Assembly: GCF_001983175.1 (NCBI RefSeq)
Contig: NZ_MNPW01000006.1
Location: 310,001 to 374,000 of the forward strand
Source: Pseudomonas cedrina subsp. cedrina
Lineage (GTDB): Bacteria > Pseudomonadota > Gammaproteobacteria > Pseudomonadales > Pseudomonadaceae
Direction: 5' to 3'
Length of the DNA stretch: 64,000 nt
Part shown: positions 49,569-62,337 of the stretch, piece after piece
How positions within the stretch are numbered: the first letter of the stretch is position 1
How the letters are laid out: every line of letters starts with the position of its first letter
Program-made: the position numbers and the translations under genes
The notes under the pieces: model-generated
What the model was told of the DNA's origin: nothing
Database searches by the model: none
The model's input: the letters and a program-made list of their open reading frames with translations, nothing else

Positions 49569-50939
49569 CTATTTGCCGATGCAAAAGCTGGAGAAGATGC
49601 GCCCCAACAAATCATCGGAGCTGAATGCACCGGTGATCTCGCCCAACACCTGCTGCGCCTGACGTAAATCCTCAGCCAGCAGCTCCCCTGCCCCCGCCAG
49701 AGTCAATTGCGCCCGACCGTGCTCCAACGCTGCGCTGGCATGGCGTAACGCCTCCAGGTGCCTGCGGCGTGCACTGAAGCTGCTTTCCGAGGTCTGCTCG
49801 TAGCCCATGCAAGCCTTGAGGTGCTCGCGCAGCAGTTCCAGGCCATTTCCCGCCGACTTGGCGCTCAAGCTAAGGGTGACGTGACCATCTGCGCTGGTTT
49901 GCATGGCAATGGCTTCGCCTGTCAGGTCGGCCTTATTGCGGATCAAGGTGACTTTGGCCGGGTCCGGCCGTTGTTCCAGGAATTCCGGCCACAGGGCAAA
50001 AGGATCCACAGCTTCGGGCGCGGTAGCGTCCACCACAAGCAGTACACGATCCGCCTCGCCAATGGCTTTGAGCGCACGCTCCACACCGATTTTCTCTACC
50101 TGGTCCTCTGTGTTGCGCAAACCGGCGGTATCGACCACGTGCAGGGGCATGCCATCTATGTGGATATGTTCGCGCAAGATATCCCGGGTGGTGCCGGCGA
50201 TCTCGGTGACGATGGCGGCTTCACGCCCGGCCAGCGCATTGAGCAAGCTGGATTTGCCTGCATTGGGCCGTCCTGCAATCACTACCGTCATACCGTCACG
50301 CAGCAAGGCACCTTGGCCGGCTTCCCGAAGCACTGTGGATAACTCGTCGCGCACTTTATCCAGCATCGTCAAAACATGGCCGTCGGCCAGGAAGTCGATT
50401 TCTTCCTCGGGGAAATCTATCGCCGCCTCGACGTAAATGCGCAGGCTGATCAATTGCTCGGTCAAGTTATGCACACGCAGTGAGAACGCCCCTTGCAGCG
50501 AACGCAGTGCATTGCGTGCTGCCTGTGCGGAACTGGCTTCAATCAAGTCAGCAATGGCCTCGGCCTGGGCCAGGTCGAGCTTGTCATTCAGAAACGCGCG
50601 CTCGCTGAATTCCCCTGGCCGCGCCAGGCGGCAGCCCAATTGCAGACAGCGCTGTAGCAGCATATCCAACACAACGGGGCCGCCATGCCCCTGCAGTTCC
50701 AGTACATCCTCCCCCGTAAACGAGTTCGGCCCCGGAAAATAGATAGCCAGGCCTTCGTCCAGCACACTTTGGTCAGCATCCAGGAACTGCCCGTAATGGG
50801 CGTAGCGCGGCTTCAACTCACGGCCACTGATGGCCTTGGCTGCCACGCCCGCGAGCGGCCCGGAAATTCGAACGATACCGACACCACCGCGACCTTGAGC
50901 GGTAGCGACAGCAGCGATGGTTTCACGAGGAGCGCTCAT
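49569..50939 (-). CDS. mnmE: tRNA modification GTPase MnmE
   Basis: 456-residue GTPase, partner of MnmG in wobble-uridine modification. N-terminal tetrahydrofolate-binding domain ([22 protein letters not shown]), G domain with [22 protein letters not shown] and NKAD motifs, and the C-terminal catalytic Cys in FSSFCIGK. Convergent with the TonB receptor gene across 19 bp. Third gene group of the leftward yidC-side transcripts, separated from yidC by a terminator. Confidence 0.98.
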   Translation of the reverse strand: MSAPRETIAAVATAQGRGGVGIVRISGPLAGVAAKAISGRELKPRYAHYGQFLDADQSVLDEGLAIYFPGPNSFTGEDVLELQGHGGPVVLDMLLQRCLQLGCRLARPGEFSERAFLNDKLDLAQAEAIADLIEASSAQAARNALRSLQGAFSLRVHNLTEQLISLRIYVEAAIDFPEEEIDFLADGHVLTMLDKVRDELSTVLREAGQGALLRDGMTVVIAGRPNAGKSSLLNALAGREAAIVTEIAGTTRDILREHIHIDGMPLHVVDTAGLRNTEDQVEKIGVERALKAIGEADRVLLVVDATAPEAVDPFALWPEFLEQRPDPAKVTLIRNKADLTGEAIAMQTSADGHVTLSLSAKSAGNGLELLREHLKACMGYEQTSESSFSARRRHLEALRHASAALEHGRAQLTLAGAGELLAEDLRQAQQVLGEITGAFSSDDLLGRIFSSFCIGK

Positions 50940-50970
50940 CAGCAGGGTCCAGAATAAAAGTGACGAAAAG

Positions 50971-50993
50971 CAAAACGCCCCACTAGGGGGCGT
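50971..50993 (-). terminator. Terminator of the rpmH-yidC transcript
   Basis: Minus-strand stem ACGCCCC / GGGGCGT (50975-50993) with a 5-nt loop, followed by TTTTG and another T-run; 26 bp past the yidC stop. Confidence 0.75.
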
Positions 50994-51018
50994 CTTGAGT
51001 GGTTACCCACAGAGTAAA

Positions 51019-52701
51019 TTACGCCGCGGCTTTTGCGGTAGCCGCTTCGATTTTACGTGTGATGTACCACTGTTGAGAGATCGACAACACGTTGTTGACC
51101 ACCCAGTACAGCACCAGGCCCGCTGGGAACCACAGGAAGAAGAAGGTGAAGATGATTGGCATCATTTTCATCACCTTGGCCTGCATCGGGTCCGGCGGAG
51201 TCGGGTTCAGACGCTGCTGGATGAACATGGTCGCGCCCATGATGATCGGCAGGATAAAGAACGGGTCCTTGATCGACAGGTCGGTTATCCACAGCATGAA
51301 CGGTGCCTGGCGCATTTCCACGCTTTCCAAGAGTACCCAGTACAGCGACAGGAACACCGGCATCTGTACAAGAATCGGCAAGCAACCACCCAGCGGGTTG
51401 ATCCTCTCTTTCTTGTACAGCTCCATCATGGCCTGGGACATTTTCTGCCGGTCATCGCCATGCTGTTCTTTCAACGCCGCCAGTTTCGGAGCCACGGCAC
51501 GCATGCGCGCCATCGACTTGTAGCTGGCCGCCGACAGTGGGAAGAAGATCCCCTTGATCAGCATGGTCAGGAAGATGATCGAGAAGCCCCAGTTACCGAC
51601 GATGCTGTGGATATGTTGCAGCAGCCAGAAGATCGGCTGGGCAATGAACCACAGGAAGCCGTAATCCACAGTCAGTTCAAGACCTGGGGACAACTCTTTC
51701 AACACGGCTTGGCTTTTCGGGCCGGCGTACAGGGTAGCGCTGGTTTCTGCCTTGGCACCTGGTGCGACGGTCAACGCCGGGCCAGTAAAGCCAATGATGT
51801 AGTTACCTTGGCTGTCCTTGCGGGTTTGAACCAGGTTGGCTTCACCCTTGTTCGGGATCCAGGCGGTCACGAAATAGTGTTGCAGCCAGGCTACCCAACC
51901 ACCTTGAACGGTTTCTTTCAGCGAGCCCTTGTCGATATCTTTCATCGACACTTTTTTGTACGGCTCGTTACTTGTCCACAGGGCTGCGCCCAGGTAAGTC
52001 GCGGTGCCGGTGGCAGTGCTGGAAGAAGGATCGGAGCTGGCGTCACGCTTGAGCTGGGCGAACAGGTTGCCGCTCCAAGGTTTGTCGCTTTCGTTGTCGA
52101 TCAGGTAAGTGACCTTCAAGTCGTACAAACCACGGGTGAAGCTGAAACGCTTGATGTAGTTGACGCCATCGAGACTGAATTTCAGGTCGACGTTCAGCTG
52201 GTTCTGGCCATCAGCCAGCTGATAACTCTTCTGTTCGGTCGAATAAACCGGACGACCGGCAGCACGTGCGTCCGGACCATTGGTACCGGTCAGGCCGCTC
52301 TGCGCCAGATAAGTACGTTCACCACCGTTGTCGAACAGCTGGAACGGAACATCCGGATGGTCTTGGCGACGTGGATACAGCGGCAGTTTCAACTGCGCGA
52401 TATCACCACCTTGAGGGTCGATAGCCAGGTCGAGCACATCCGTTTTGACGTGGATGAGGTCTTTGTTGGTGACCACTGGCGTTTCTAACGGGGCGCGTGT
52501 CTCGCCATTCGCGCTGGGAACATCGGCACTCGCGGACGCATTGTTACCCAGCGGGGCGTCCGGAATAGCCGGCGCAGCCTGATTGGTAGCAACATTCTGA
52601 GTCGGCAGGGCAGCCTGGCCGTAGTCCTGGTTCCACTGAAGCACCAGAACATAGGCCACGATTGCCAGGGCGACGATCAGGATCGTGCGTTTAATATCCA
52701 T
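51019..52701 (-). CDS. yidC: Membrane protein insertase YidC
   Basis: 560-residue insertase and chaperone for inner-membrane proteins, including Fo subunits a and c. N-terminal helix RTILIVALAIVAYVLVLQW, large periplasmic beta domain (residues about 60-340), then the conserved five-helix core (YGFLWFIAQPIFWLLQHIHSIVGNWGFSIIFLTMLIKGIFFPLSAASYKSMARMR and later PFFILPIIMGATMFIQQRL). 2 nt after yidD in the rpmH-rnpA-yidD-yidC operon. Confidence 0.98.
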   Translation of the reverse strand: MDIKRTILIVALAIVAYVLVLQWNQDYGQAALPTQNVATNQAAPAIPDAPLGNNASASADVPSANGETRAPLETPVVTNKDLIHVKTDVLDLAIDPQGGDIAQLKLPLYPRRQDHPDVPFQLFDNGGERTYLAQSGLTGTNGPDARAAGRPVYSTEQKSYQLADGQNQLNVDLKFSLDGVNYIKRFSFTRGLYDLKVTYLIDNESDKPWSGNLFAQLKRDASSDPSSSTATGTATYLGAALWTSNEPYKKVSMKDIDKGSLKETVQGGWVAWLQHYFVTAWIPNKGEANLVQTRKDSQGNYIIGFTGPALTVAPGAKAETSATLYAGPKSQAVLKELSPGLELTVDYGFLWFIAQPIFWLLQHIHSIVGNWGFSIIFLTMLIKGIFFPLSAASYKSMARMRAVAPKLAALKEQHGDDRQKMSQAMMELYKKERINPLGGCLPILVQMPVFLSLYWVLLESVEMRQAPFMLWITDLSIKDPFFILPIIMGATMFIQQRLNPTPPDPMQAKVMKMMPIIFTFFFLWFPAGLVLYWVVNNVLSISQQWYITRKIEAATAKAAA

Positions 52702-52703
52702 GA

Positions 52704-52949
52704 TTACTCGGCCATCGAAGAAGAACGGGAGGTAGGGATAGGTGGAACCGGGTCATAACCACCGGGATTCCACGGATGACAGCGACCTAAACGACGAAAG
52801 GTCAGCCAGCCACCGCGCAGAACGCCATGATTTTCTATGGCCTCCAACGCGTAGCAGGAACAACTGGGGTAGAAACGACAGTGGCTGGCCATCAGGGGAC
52901 TAATGGCATAGCGATAAAACTGGATCGGAACGAGTGCCAGTTTACGCAT
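52704..52949 (-). CDS. yidD: Membrane protein insertion efficiency factor YidD
   Basis: 81-residue small protein with the family motif [35 protein letters not shown] and three cysteines, then [17 protein letters not shown]. Assists YidC. Its start overlaps the rnpA end by 8 nt. Confidence 0.95.
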   Translation of the reverse strand: MRKLALVPIQFYRYAISPLMASHCRFYPSCSCYALEAIENHGVLRGGWLTFRRLGRCHPWNPGGYDPVPPIPTSRSSSMAE

Positions 52950-53349
52950 CAGTGCTGTCTACCCCTACAGTTTCGGTGCTGGCCGCTGGAGCTGGTTTGT
53001 TGGTACGCGCCAGACGTTTCCAGAGCTTGCCGAAATGCTGAATCAATTCGGGGTTTTCTACATCACCCAAGCCTTTGCGCGCGACGATAACAATATCCCA
53101 ACCAACCAGAGTGTCCTGGTGGAGGCGAAACGATTCGCGCATCAGACGCTTGAGGCGATTGCGCTCAACGGAGAGCTTTACGCTCTTCTTGCCGATCACC
53201 AACCCGAGACGGGGGTGATCAAGATCGTTGTTACGCGCAAGGAGCAGGAGATTTTTCCCCGGAACCTTGCCGGTGGGGGAGTCAAAGACTGCCTTGAAAT
53301 GCCGGGGGGTTAGCAGACGCTTTTCCCGACTGAAGTCCTGACTCACCAC
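52942..53349 (-). CDS. rnpA: Ribonuclease P protein component
   Basis: 135-residue protein subunit of RNase P, needed for 5' tRNA maturation. Contains [20 protein letters not shown], the basic signature [13 protein letters not shown] and [27 protein letters not shown]. The most likely start is one of two consecutive GTG codons (53349 or 53346), 13 nt after the rpmH stop; a longer in-frame start at 53442 would run into rpmH. It is one of the short genes easily mis-started. Confidence 0.93.
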   Translation of the reverse strand: MVSQDFSREKRLLTPRHFKAVFDSPTGKVPGKNLLLLARNNDLDHPRLGLVIGKKSVKLSVERNRLKRLMRESFRLHQDTLVGWDIVIVARKGLGDVENPELIQHFGKLWKRLARTNKPAPAASTETVGVDSTDA

Positions 53350-53362
53350 CAGTACCGGATTA

Positions 53363-53497
53363 TCAAACTGCCAGACGCGCACGACCTTTGGCGCGGCGAC
53401 GCGACAGGACAGCACGGCCGTTCTTGGTAGCCATGCGAGCACGGAAGCCGTGAGTACGGGCGCGTTTGATGGTGCTTGGTTGGAAAGTACGTTTCAT
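53363..53497 (-). CDS. rpmH: 50S ribosomal protein L34
   Basis: 44-residue very basic ribosomal protein, read directly from the minus strand: [20 protein letters not shown], then [18 protein letters not shown] and ending RARLAV. First gene of the leftward operon rpmH-rnpA-yidD-yidC, divergent from dnaA across oriC. Confidence 0.97.
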   Translation of the reverse strand: MKRTFQPSTIKRARTHGFRARMATKNGRAVLSRRRAKGRARLAV

Positions 53498-53558
53498 GGC
53501 GTTGTTACCTGGTTCGTCCACAACGGGCCGGAATGGCCCCCGTTTTAAGAGACCGGCG

Positions 53559-53587
53559 ATTCTAGAGAAAGCAAGCCTCTAGGTCAA
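53559..53587 (-). promoter_or_regulatory. Sigma70 promoter of rpmH
   Basis: Minus-strand TTGACC (53582-53587), 17-bp spacer, TAGAAT (53559-53564); close to consensus and 60 bp before rpmH. Confidence 0.8.
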
Positions 53588-53639
53588 TTTCCAACCAGCT
53601 TTTCCTTCAATTACTTCTCCACGAGCCATTTGACCTTTT

Positions 53640-54020
53640 TTGTGCGCCAGGCTTTTCTCAGGCTCGGGCATAGATATAAAAATAAAGAAGGAAGTTATTT
53701 AAAGCTTTTCTGTAAAGCTTATAAAAGCTAGGCAGGCGATCATCTGTGGATAACCGCTTTGAGCCCTTGTTTTACGTGCTGTACAGAGAATGACAACACG
53801 GGGGAGAAACGGTGCTCTGCCTGTGCTGCGCTGTCGGATAAGCTGTGTGTGGAATGGCATGTTATCCACAGGCAGGTTATCAACAGACTTTCGCCCCCAC
53901 TTGTGCAACGACCTCAGGGGCGCTTATCCACAGAGCTTATGCACAGACCATTGGTCGCCTTTATTACCGTCAAGACGTTGATTTTGGCTGCCCTGTGATC
54001 AAGCTACATGTGGATAAGTG
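53640..54020. other. oriC: Chromosomal replication origin (oriC)
   Basis: Gap between rpmH and dnaA. The AT-rich unwinding region is about 53670-53735. DnaA boxes: TTATCCACA at 53745-53753 (minus), 53862-53870, 53924-53932 and 54009-54017 (minus), all perfect; TTATGCACA at 53937-53945 and TTATCAACA at 53877-53885. Position between rpmH and dnaA is the established pseudomonad oriC. Confidence 0.93.
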
Positions 54021-54039
54021 GACGGCGCGCCGCTACAAT
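54011..54039 (+). promoter_or_regulatory. Putative dnaA promoter
   Basis: TGGATA (54011-54016), 17-bp spacer, TACAAT (54034-54039). The -35 lies inside the rightmost perfect DnaA box, consistent with DnaA autorepression. Confidence 0.55.
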
Positions 54040-54083
54040 GGCGGCTGTTTTTGCCTCACCGGCTTTCAACTTAGGGGATATCC

Positions 54084-55601
54084 GTGTCAGTGGAACTTTG
54101 GCAGCAGTGCGTGGAGCTTTTGCGCGATGAGCTGCCTGCCCAGCAATTCAACACCTGGATCCGTCCACTACAGGTCGAAGCCGAAGGCGACGAGTTGCGT
54201 GTCTATGCGCCCAATCGTTTTGTTCTCGACTGGGTCAACGAGAAGTACCTGAGTCGCGTTCTCGAATTGCTCGATGAGCACGGCAACGGTCTCGCGCCCG
54301 TGCTCTCCTTATTAATAGGCAGCAAACGTAGCTCCGCGCCTCGCGCTGCGCCTAACGCGCCGTTGGCCGCCGCGGCCTCGCAGGCCCAGGCCGCAGCGGC
54401 ACCGGTGGCGACTGCAACCGCCGCCGCGCCCGCGCCTTCGAAATCCTCGGCGCAAAAAAACGCGCCGCAACATGAAGAGCCGTCTCGCGATAGCTTCGAC
54501 CCCATGGCAGGCGCCGCCTCCCAGCAAGCGCCGGTTCGCGCTGAACAGCGCACCGTGCAGGTCGAAGGCGCGCTCAAGCACACCAGCTACCTGAACCGCA
54601 CGTTTACGTTCGAGAACTTCGTCGAGGGTAAATCCAACCAGTTGGCTCGCGCAGCCGCCTGGCAGGTCGCCGATAACCCCAAGCACGGTTACAACCCGCT
54701 CTTCCTTTATGGTGGCGTTGGCTTGGGTAAGACCCACTTGATGCACGCGGTGGGCAACCATCTATTAAAGAAAAATCCGAATGCCAAGGTGGTGTACCTG
54801 CACTCGGAGCGTTTCGTGGCTGACATGGTCAAGGCCCTGCAGCTCAATGCCATCAACGAGTTCAAGCGGTTCTACCGCTCGGTTGACGCATTGCTCATCG
54901 ATGACATCCAGTTCTTCGCCCGCAAGGAACGTTCGCAGGAAGAGTTTTTCCACACCTTCAACGCCCTGCTCGAAGGCGGCCAACAGGTCATCTTGACCAG
55001 TGACCGCTACCCCAAGGAAATCGAAGGCCTGGAAGAACGCCTGAAGTCACGCTTTGGCTGGGGCCTGACCGTTGCGGTAGAGCCGCCGGAGCTGGAAACA
55101 CGCGTTGCGATCCTGATGAAAAAGGCCGACCAGGCCAAAGTCGACCTGCCCCACGATGCTGCTTTCTTCATCGCTCAACGCATTCGCTCCAACGTGCGTG
55201 AGCTGGAAGGGGCACTCAAGCGGGTCATTGCGCACTCGCACTTCATGGGCCGCGACATCACCATCGAGTTGATTCGCGAGTCCCTGAAAGACTTGCTGGC
55301 ACTGCAGGACAAACTGGTGAGCGTGGACAACATCCAGCGCACCGTGGCCGAGTACTACAAGATCAAGATTTCCGATCTGCTGTCCAAGCGCCGTTCGCGC
55401 TCGGTGGCACGTCCCCGTCAGGTGGCCATGGCACTCTCCAAGGAGTTGACCAACCACAGCCTGCCGGAAATCGGCGATGTGTTCGGCGGTCGCGATCACA
55501 CCACGGTTTTGCACGCCTGCCGCAAGATCAATGAACTTAAGGAATCCGACGCGGATATTCGCGAGGACTACAAGAACCTGCTGCGTACACTGACAACGTG
55601 A
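54084..55601 (+). CDS. dnaA: Replication initiator DnaA
   Basis: 505-residue initiator ATPase. Starts with GTG after TTAGGGG. Domain I ([28 protein letters not shown]), a long Ala/Pro-rich linker (residues about 80-165), domain III with Walker [13 protein letters not shown] at residues 210-217 and Walker [12 protein letters not shown], and domain IV with the DNA-binding signature [40 protein letters not shown]. Heads the dnaA-dnaN-recF-gyrB operon. Confidence 0.99.
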   Translation: MSVELWQQCVELLRDELPAQQFNTWIRPLQVEAEGDELRVYAPNRFVLDWVNEKYLSRVLELLDEHGNGLAPVLSLLIGSKRSSAPRAAPNAPLAAAASQAQAAAAPVATATAAAPAPSKSSAQKNAPQHEEPSRDSFDPMAGAASQQAPVRAEQRTVQVEGALKHTSYLNRTFTFENFVEGKSNQLARAAAWQVADNPKHGYNPLFLYGGVGLGKTHLMHAVGNHLLKKNPNAKVVYLHSERFVADMVKALQLNAINEFKRFYRSVDALLIDDIQFFARKERSQEEFFHTFNALLEGGQQVILTSDRYPKEIEGLEERLKSRFGWGLTVAVEPPELETRVAILMKKADQAKVDLPHDAAFFIAQRIRSNVRELEGALKRVIAHSHFMGRDITIELIRESLKDLLALQDKLVSVDNIQRTVAEYYKIKISDLLSKRRSRSVARPRQVAMALSKELTNHSLPEIGDVFGGRDHTTVLHACRKINELKESDADIREDYKNLLRTLTT

Positions 55602-55639
55602 TGACACCAGCGCAGCTTATTAAGGCAAGGGACTAGACC

Positions 55640-56743
55640 ATGCATTTCACCATTCAACGCGAAGCCCTGTTGAAACCCCTGCAACTGGTCGCAGGCGTCG
55701 TCGAGCGCCGACAGACCTTGCCGGTGCTTTCCAACGTATTGCTGGTGGTCGAGGGCCAGCAATTGTCCCTGACCGGTACCGACCTGGAAGTCGAGCTGGT
55801 TGGCCGCGTGCAGCTGGAAGAGCCCGCCGAACCTGGCGAGATCACCGTGCCGGCACGCAAGCTGATGGACATCTGCAAAAGCCTGCCCAACGACGCGCTC
55901 ATCGACATCAAGGTCGATGAAGCGAAGCTGGTGGTCAAGGCAGGCCGCAGCCGTTTCACCCTGTCCACGTTGCCGGCCAATGATTTCCCTACGGTGGAAG
56001 AAGGTCCGGGTTCGCTGACGTGCAGCCTGGAACAGAGCAAGCTGCGTCGTTTGATCGAACGCACCAGTTTCGCCATGGCGCAGCAGGACGTGCGTTACTA
56101 CCTCAACGGCATGCTACTGGAAGTCTCCGAAGGCATTATCCGCGCCGTGGCCACCGACGGTCACCGTCTGGCCATGTGCTCGATGCGCGCTGATATCGGC
56201 CAGCCGGACCGTCACCAGGTGATCGTGCCGCGCAAGGGTATCCTTGAACTGGCGCGCCTGCTCACTGAGCCCGAAGGCAACGTCAGCATCGTGCTGGGTC
56301 AGCATCACATTCGTGCGACCACTGGTGAATTCACCTTCACCTCCAAGCTGGTGGACGGTAAGTTCCCGGATTACGAGCGTGTACTGCCCAAGGGCGGGGA
56401 CAAGCTGGTGATCGGTGATCGTCAGGCGCTGCGTGAAGCGTTCAGCCGTACTGCGATCCTGTCCAACGAAAAGTACCGTGGTATCCGTCTGCAACTGGCC
56501 AACGGTCAGCTGAAAATCCAGGCCAACAACCCGGAGCAGGAAGAAGCGGAAGAAGAAGTGGGCGTTGACTACAACGGCGGCTCCCTGGAAATCGGCTTCA
56601 ACGTGAGCTACTTGCTGGATGTGCTGGGTGTGATGACCACCGAACAGGTTCGCCTGATTCTGTCGGACTCCAACAGTAGCGCCCTGGTACAGGAATCCGA
56701 CAACGACGACTCGGCTTACGTTGTTATGCCGATGCGCCTGTAA
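55640..56743 (+). CDS. dnaN: DNA polymerase III beta clamp
   Basis: 367-residue sliding clamp with three repeated domains; starts MHFTIQREALLKPLQLVAGVVERRQTLPVLSN and ends with the conserved DSAYVVMPMRL. Length standard. An acidic run (EQEEAEEEVGVDY) near residue 300 is typical of Pseudomonas. Confidence 0.99.
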   Translation: MHFTIQREALLKPLQLVAGVVERRQTLPVLSNVLLVVEGQQLSLTGTDLEVELVGRVQLEEPAEPGEITVPARKLMDICKSLPNDALIDIKVDEAKLVVKAGRSRFTLSTLPANDFPTVEEGPGSLTCSLEQSKLRRLIERTSFAMAQQDVRYYLNGMLLEVSEGIIRAVATDGHRLAMCSMRADIGQPDRHQVIVPRKGILELARLLTEPEGNVSIVLGQHHIRATTGEFTFTSKLVDGKFPDYERVLPKGGDKLVIGDRQALREAFSRTAILSNEKYRGIRLQLANGQLKIQANNPEQEEAEEEVGVDYNGGSLEIGFNVSYLLDVLGVMTTEQVRLILSDSNSSALVQESDNDDSAYVVMPMRL

Positions 56744-56763
56744 TAATGCTCAGCAGAAGCTAG

Positions 56764-60289
<3,526 letters not shown>

Positions 60290-60310
60290 TCCATTTAGAA
60301 CGCGGGAAAC

Positions 60311-60343
60311 AAAAAGGCCAACGCTTAGCGTTGGCCTTTTTTA
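60311..60343. terminator. Terminator of dnaA-gyrB transcript
   Basis: 14-bp stem AAAAAGGCCAACGC / GCGTTGGCCTTTTT with TTA loop (60311-60341) and a T-run; bidirectional, so it can also serve the convergent response regulator gene. Confidence 0.9.
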
Positions 60344-60368
60344 TTGAGCAAATCAGCGATTTTTAAAA

Positions 60369-60384
60369 TGCTCCACGTGGAACA
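60369..60384. other. parS site (15/16)
   Basis: TGCTCCACGTGGAACA between gyrB and the response regulator gene; one mismatch to consensus. Confidence 0.85.
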
Positions 60385-60393
60385 TCGGCGTTT

Positions 60394-61116
60394 TCAGCTT
60401 TGAGACGCGGTCGCCACGCTCTCCAACCGATACCCATACCCATAGATCGTCAACAACTGCCAACCTCGATCCGCCGTCAGCCCCAGCTTGTTGCGTAGCC
60501 GGTAGATATGCGTATCCAGTGGCCGTGACGAAACCATTTCTTCGTGGGTCCAGAACCGCTCGTAAAGATACTCACGGGACAGTGGCCGAGCCAGGTTGGC
60601 AAACAAGCAACTGGCCAGGCGATACTCACGCTCGGTGAGATTGATTGGTTTACCTGCACGGGTCACGGTCAGTTCAGCATCGTCAAAGGTCAGGTCATTG
60701 AAGCTCTGCACTTCATGGGTCGCTGACTTTTGCAGGCCATGCCGGCGCAAGACCGCCGTGACCCGTGCTTTCAATTCGTTAGGACGAAAGGGTTTGCTGA
60801 CGTAATCGTCGGCGCCGCTGTTCAGTGCGGTGACAATGTCGCTCTCGGCGTCACGGCTCGTGAGCATGATGACGGCGGGCGGGGACTCCATATGTTCGCG
60901 GGTCCAGCGCAGCAGGGCAATGCCGGTGATATCGGGCAGTTGCCAGTCGAGTATCAACAGGTCGAAGGTTTCCCGGCGCAGTTGGCGCAGCAGGTCTTCG
61001 CCGCGCTCGAAGCAATGCAGGGTCCAGGGCTGTTCGGCGGTGCTGGGGATTTGTCGCAGTGTCTGTTCCACCCGGCGCAGTTCCGCGGGTTCGTCATCCA
61101 GTATTGCGACACGCAT
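60394..61116 (-). CDS. OmpR/PhoB-family response regulator
   Basis: 240-residue two-component regulator. The receiver domain starts MRVAILDDEPAELRRVEQTL with acidic pair DDE; the phospho-acceptor Asp lies in LLILDWQLPDITG, and the Lys in DYVSKPFRPNEL is present. The C-terminal winged helix reads NLTEREYRLASCLFANLARPLSREYLYERFW...SRPLDTHIYRLRNKLGL. ATG 61116 is preferred to a longer start at 61176. It is divergent from a FecR-domain protein and a CHASE2 kinase, its likely partner. Confidence 0.92.
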   Translation of the reverse strand: MRVAILDDEPAELRRVEQTLRQIPSTAEQPWTLHCFERGEDLLRQLRRETFDLLILDWQLPDITGIALLRWTREHMESPPAVIMLTSRDAESDIVTALNSGADDYVSKPFRPNELKARVTAVLRRHGLQKSATHEVQSFNDLTFDDAELTVTRAGKPINLTEREYRLASCLFANLARPLSREYLYERFWTHEEMVSSRPLDTHIYRLRNKLGLTADRGWQLLTIYGYGYRLESVATASQS

Positions 61117-61180
61117 GGGTGGGTCCTTTCTTTTTTGAAGAGTATGGCAGCCGTCGCCGGTTTCTTTTACGGGCACGCAC

Positions 61181-61381
61181 TGCGCAGATGCCAGTCGTTG
61201 AATCTGAAGAATTGTGCTCAGATCCGTCGACCCCTTGGATCTCTCGTTACGCTGAGAACAATGAGTGGTTATCCCACTGAAAATGCTCGATAGCGATGTG
61301 GGAAAGATACCGGCTCCCGACCCTAAGGAAAAGGATCAACCGACGCATGCGCTGTCGTAAACTCTCATGCGCAGATGCCAG
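61181..61381. repeat. 14-bp direct repeat in the divergent promoter region
   Basis: TGCGCAGATGCCAG occurs at 61181-61194 and 61368-61381. Both lie in the 294-bp gap between the response regulator and FecR-domain genes. The gap otherwise shows no hairpin or promoter that I would call. Confidence 0.5.
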
Positions 61382-61410
61382 ACGCCCTCTCCCCAACCTT
61401 GATGAGCACC

Positions 61411-62334
61411 ATGACCCTTTCCCGCAATTGCTTGCGCCGCGTCCTCCCCTTGTTGTCAGTCATGGCGGTCGGCTCTACGGGTGCTGCGGTCAACGTCCGC
61501 TTACCCTATATCGATGCTGATTTCTCATGCCGGGCCCAGCCTTTGCCTGCGGTGGTTCAGCATCTCACCGGAGAAGCTTGGAAAATCGATACGAAGGGCA
61601 GCGTGACTCCCTTGCGCGATGGCATGACCATTGGTGAACAAGAAGGTGTGAAGACCTCGGCGTCCGCGTTTGTCAGCCTGTTGCTGGGTGATGGATCCCG
61701 AGTGGTGTTGCCTTCCAGCTCCCAGGTGCGTTTGCAGATGGAGAAGACGCTGTCGATTCCTCGAGTCGTAATCGAACAGGGCCAAGTCGAGGCGTATGTG
61801 ATCAAGCGTGTCAGCGACCATGATCGCTTCCAGATCGTGACGCCGGTGGGGGTGCTGGGCGTAAGGGGCACGCACTTTCGGGTGCGCAACGACGCTGAGC
61901 AATCGGTGCTTGAAGTGCTGGACGGCCAGGTAGCCGTTAATCGCGCGATGAAGGCCAAGCCAGCCGAAAGTGAGGTCAAGGTTGGCGCCCGGCAAGGTTT
62001 GCTCTTCAAGAAACAGGGCGACCTGAACCCCGTGGAGTTGCTTGCAGCACCCAAGCTCATGGGGCAGGACGGCCAACAAGGCGATGCGCCCGTCTGGAAT
62101 TTGTACCTGCGGCCCTTGCCCGGTGCCCGACGCTACCGCGCGCAGGTCGCGGCCGATAAAGCCTTTATGGATATCCAGCAGGAAAACTTTTCCAGCGCGC
62201 CGAAAATGAGCTTCACTGGGCTCAAAGCCTCGTTCTATCACGTGCGCTTGTCGGCATACGACGAGAACGGCCTTGAGGGAGAAACCGGGGTTTATGACAT
62301 CTTCTATCACCCACCCCTTGCCCAGGCGCGCTGA
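61411..62334 (+). CDS. Secreted FecR-domain protein
   Basis: 307-residue exported protein. Signal peptide MTLSRNCLRRVLPLLSVMAV ending near GAA, then a FecR domain (SVTPLRDGMTIGEQEGVKTSASAFVSLLLGDGSRVVLPSSSQVRLQ, and VTPVGVLGVRGTHFRVRND). The C-terminal third (WNLYLRPLPGARRYRAQVAADKAF) looks like a fibronectin-like beta domain. ATG 61411 gives the best signal peptide, with GATGAG upstream; 61402 and 61375 are alternatives. Not an anti-sigma factor: it has no cytoplasmic part. It ends 3 nt before the CHASE2 kinase and may be its periplasmic ligand or partner. Confidence 0.75.
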   Translation: MTLSRNCLRRVLPLLSVMAVGSTGAAVNVRLPYIDADFSCRAQPLPAVVQHLTGEAWKIDTKGSVTPLRDGMTIGEQEGVKTSASAFVSLLLGDGSRVVLPSSSQVRLQMEKTLSIPRVVIEQGQVEAYVIKRVSDHDRFQIVTPVGVLGVRGTHFRVRNDAEQSVLEVLDGQVAVNRAMKAKPAESEVKVGARQGLLFKKQGDLNPVELLAAPKLMGQDGQQGDAPVWNLYLRPLPGARRYRAQVAADKAFMDIQQENFSSAPKMSFTGLKASFYHVRLSAYDENGLEGETGVYDIFYHPPLAQAR

Positions 62335-62337
62335 CCG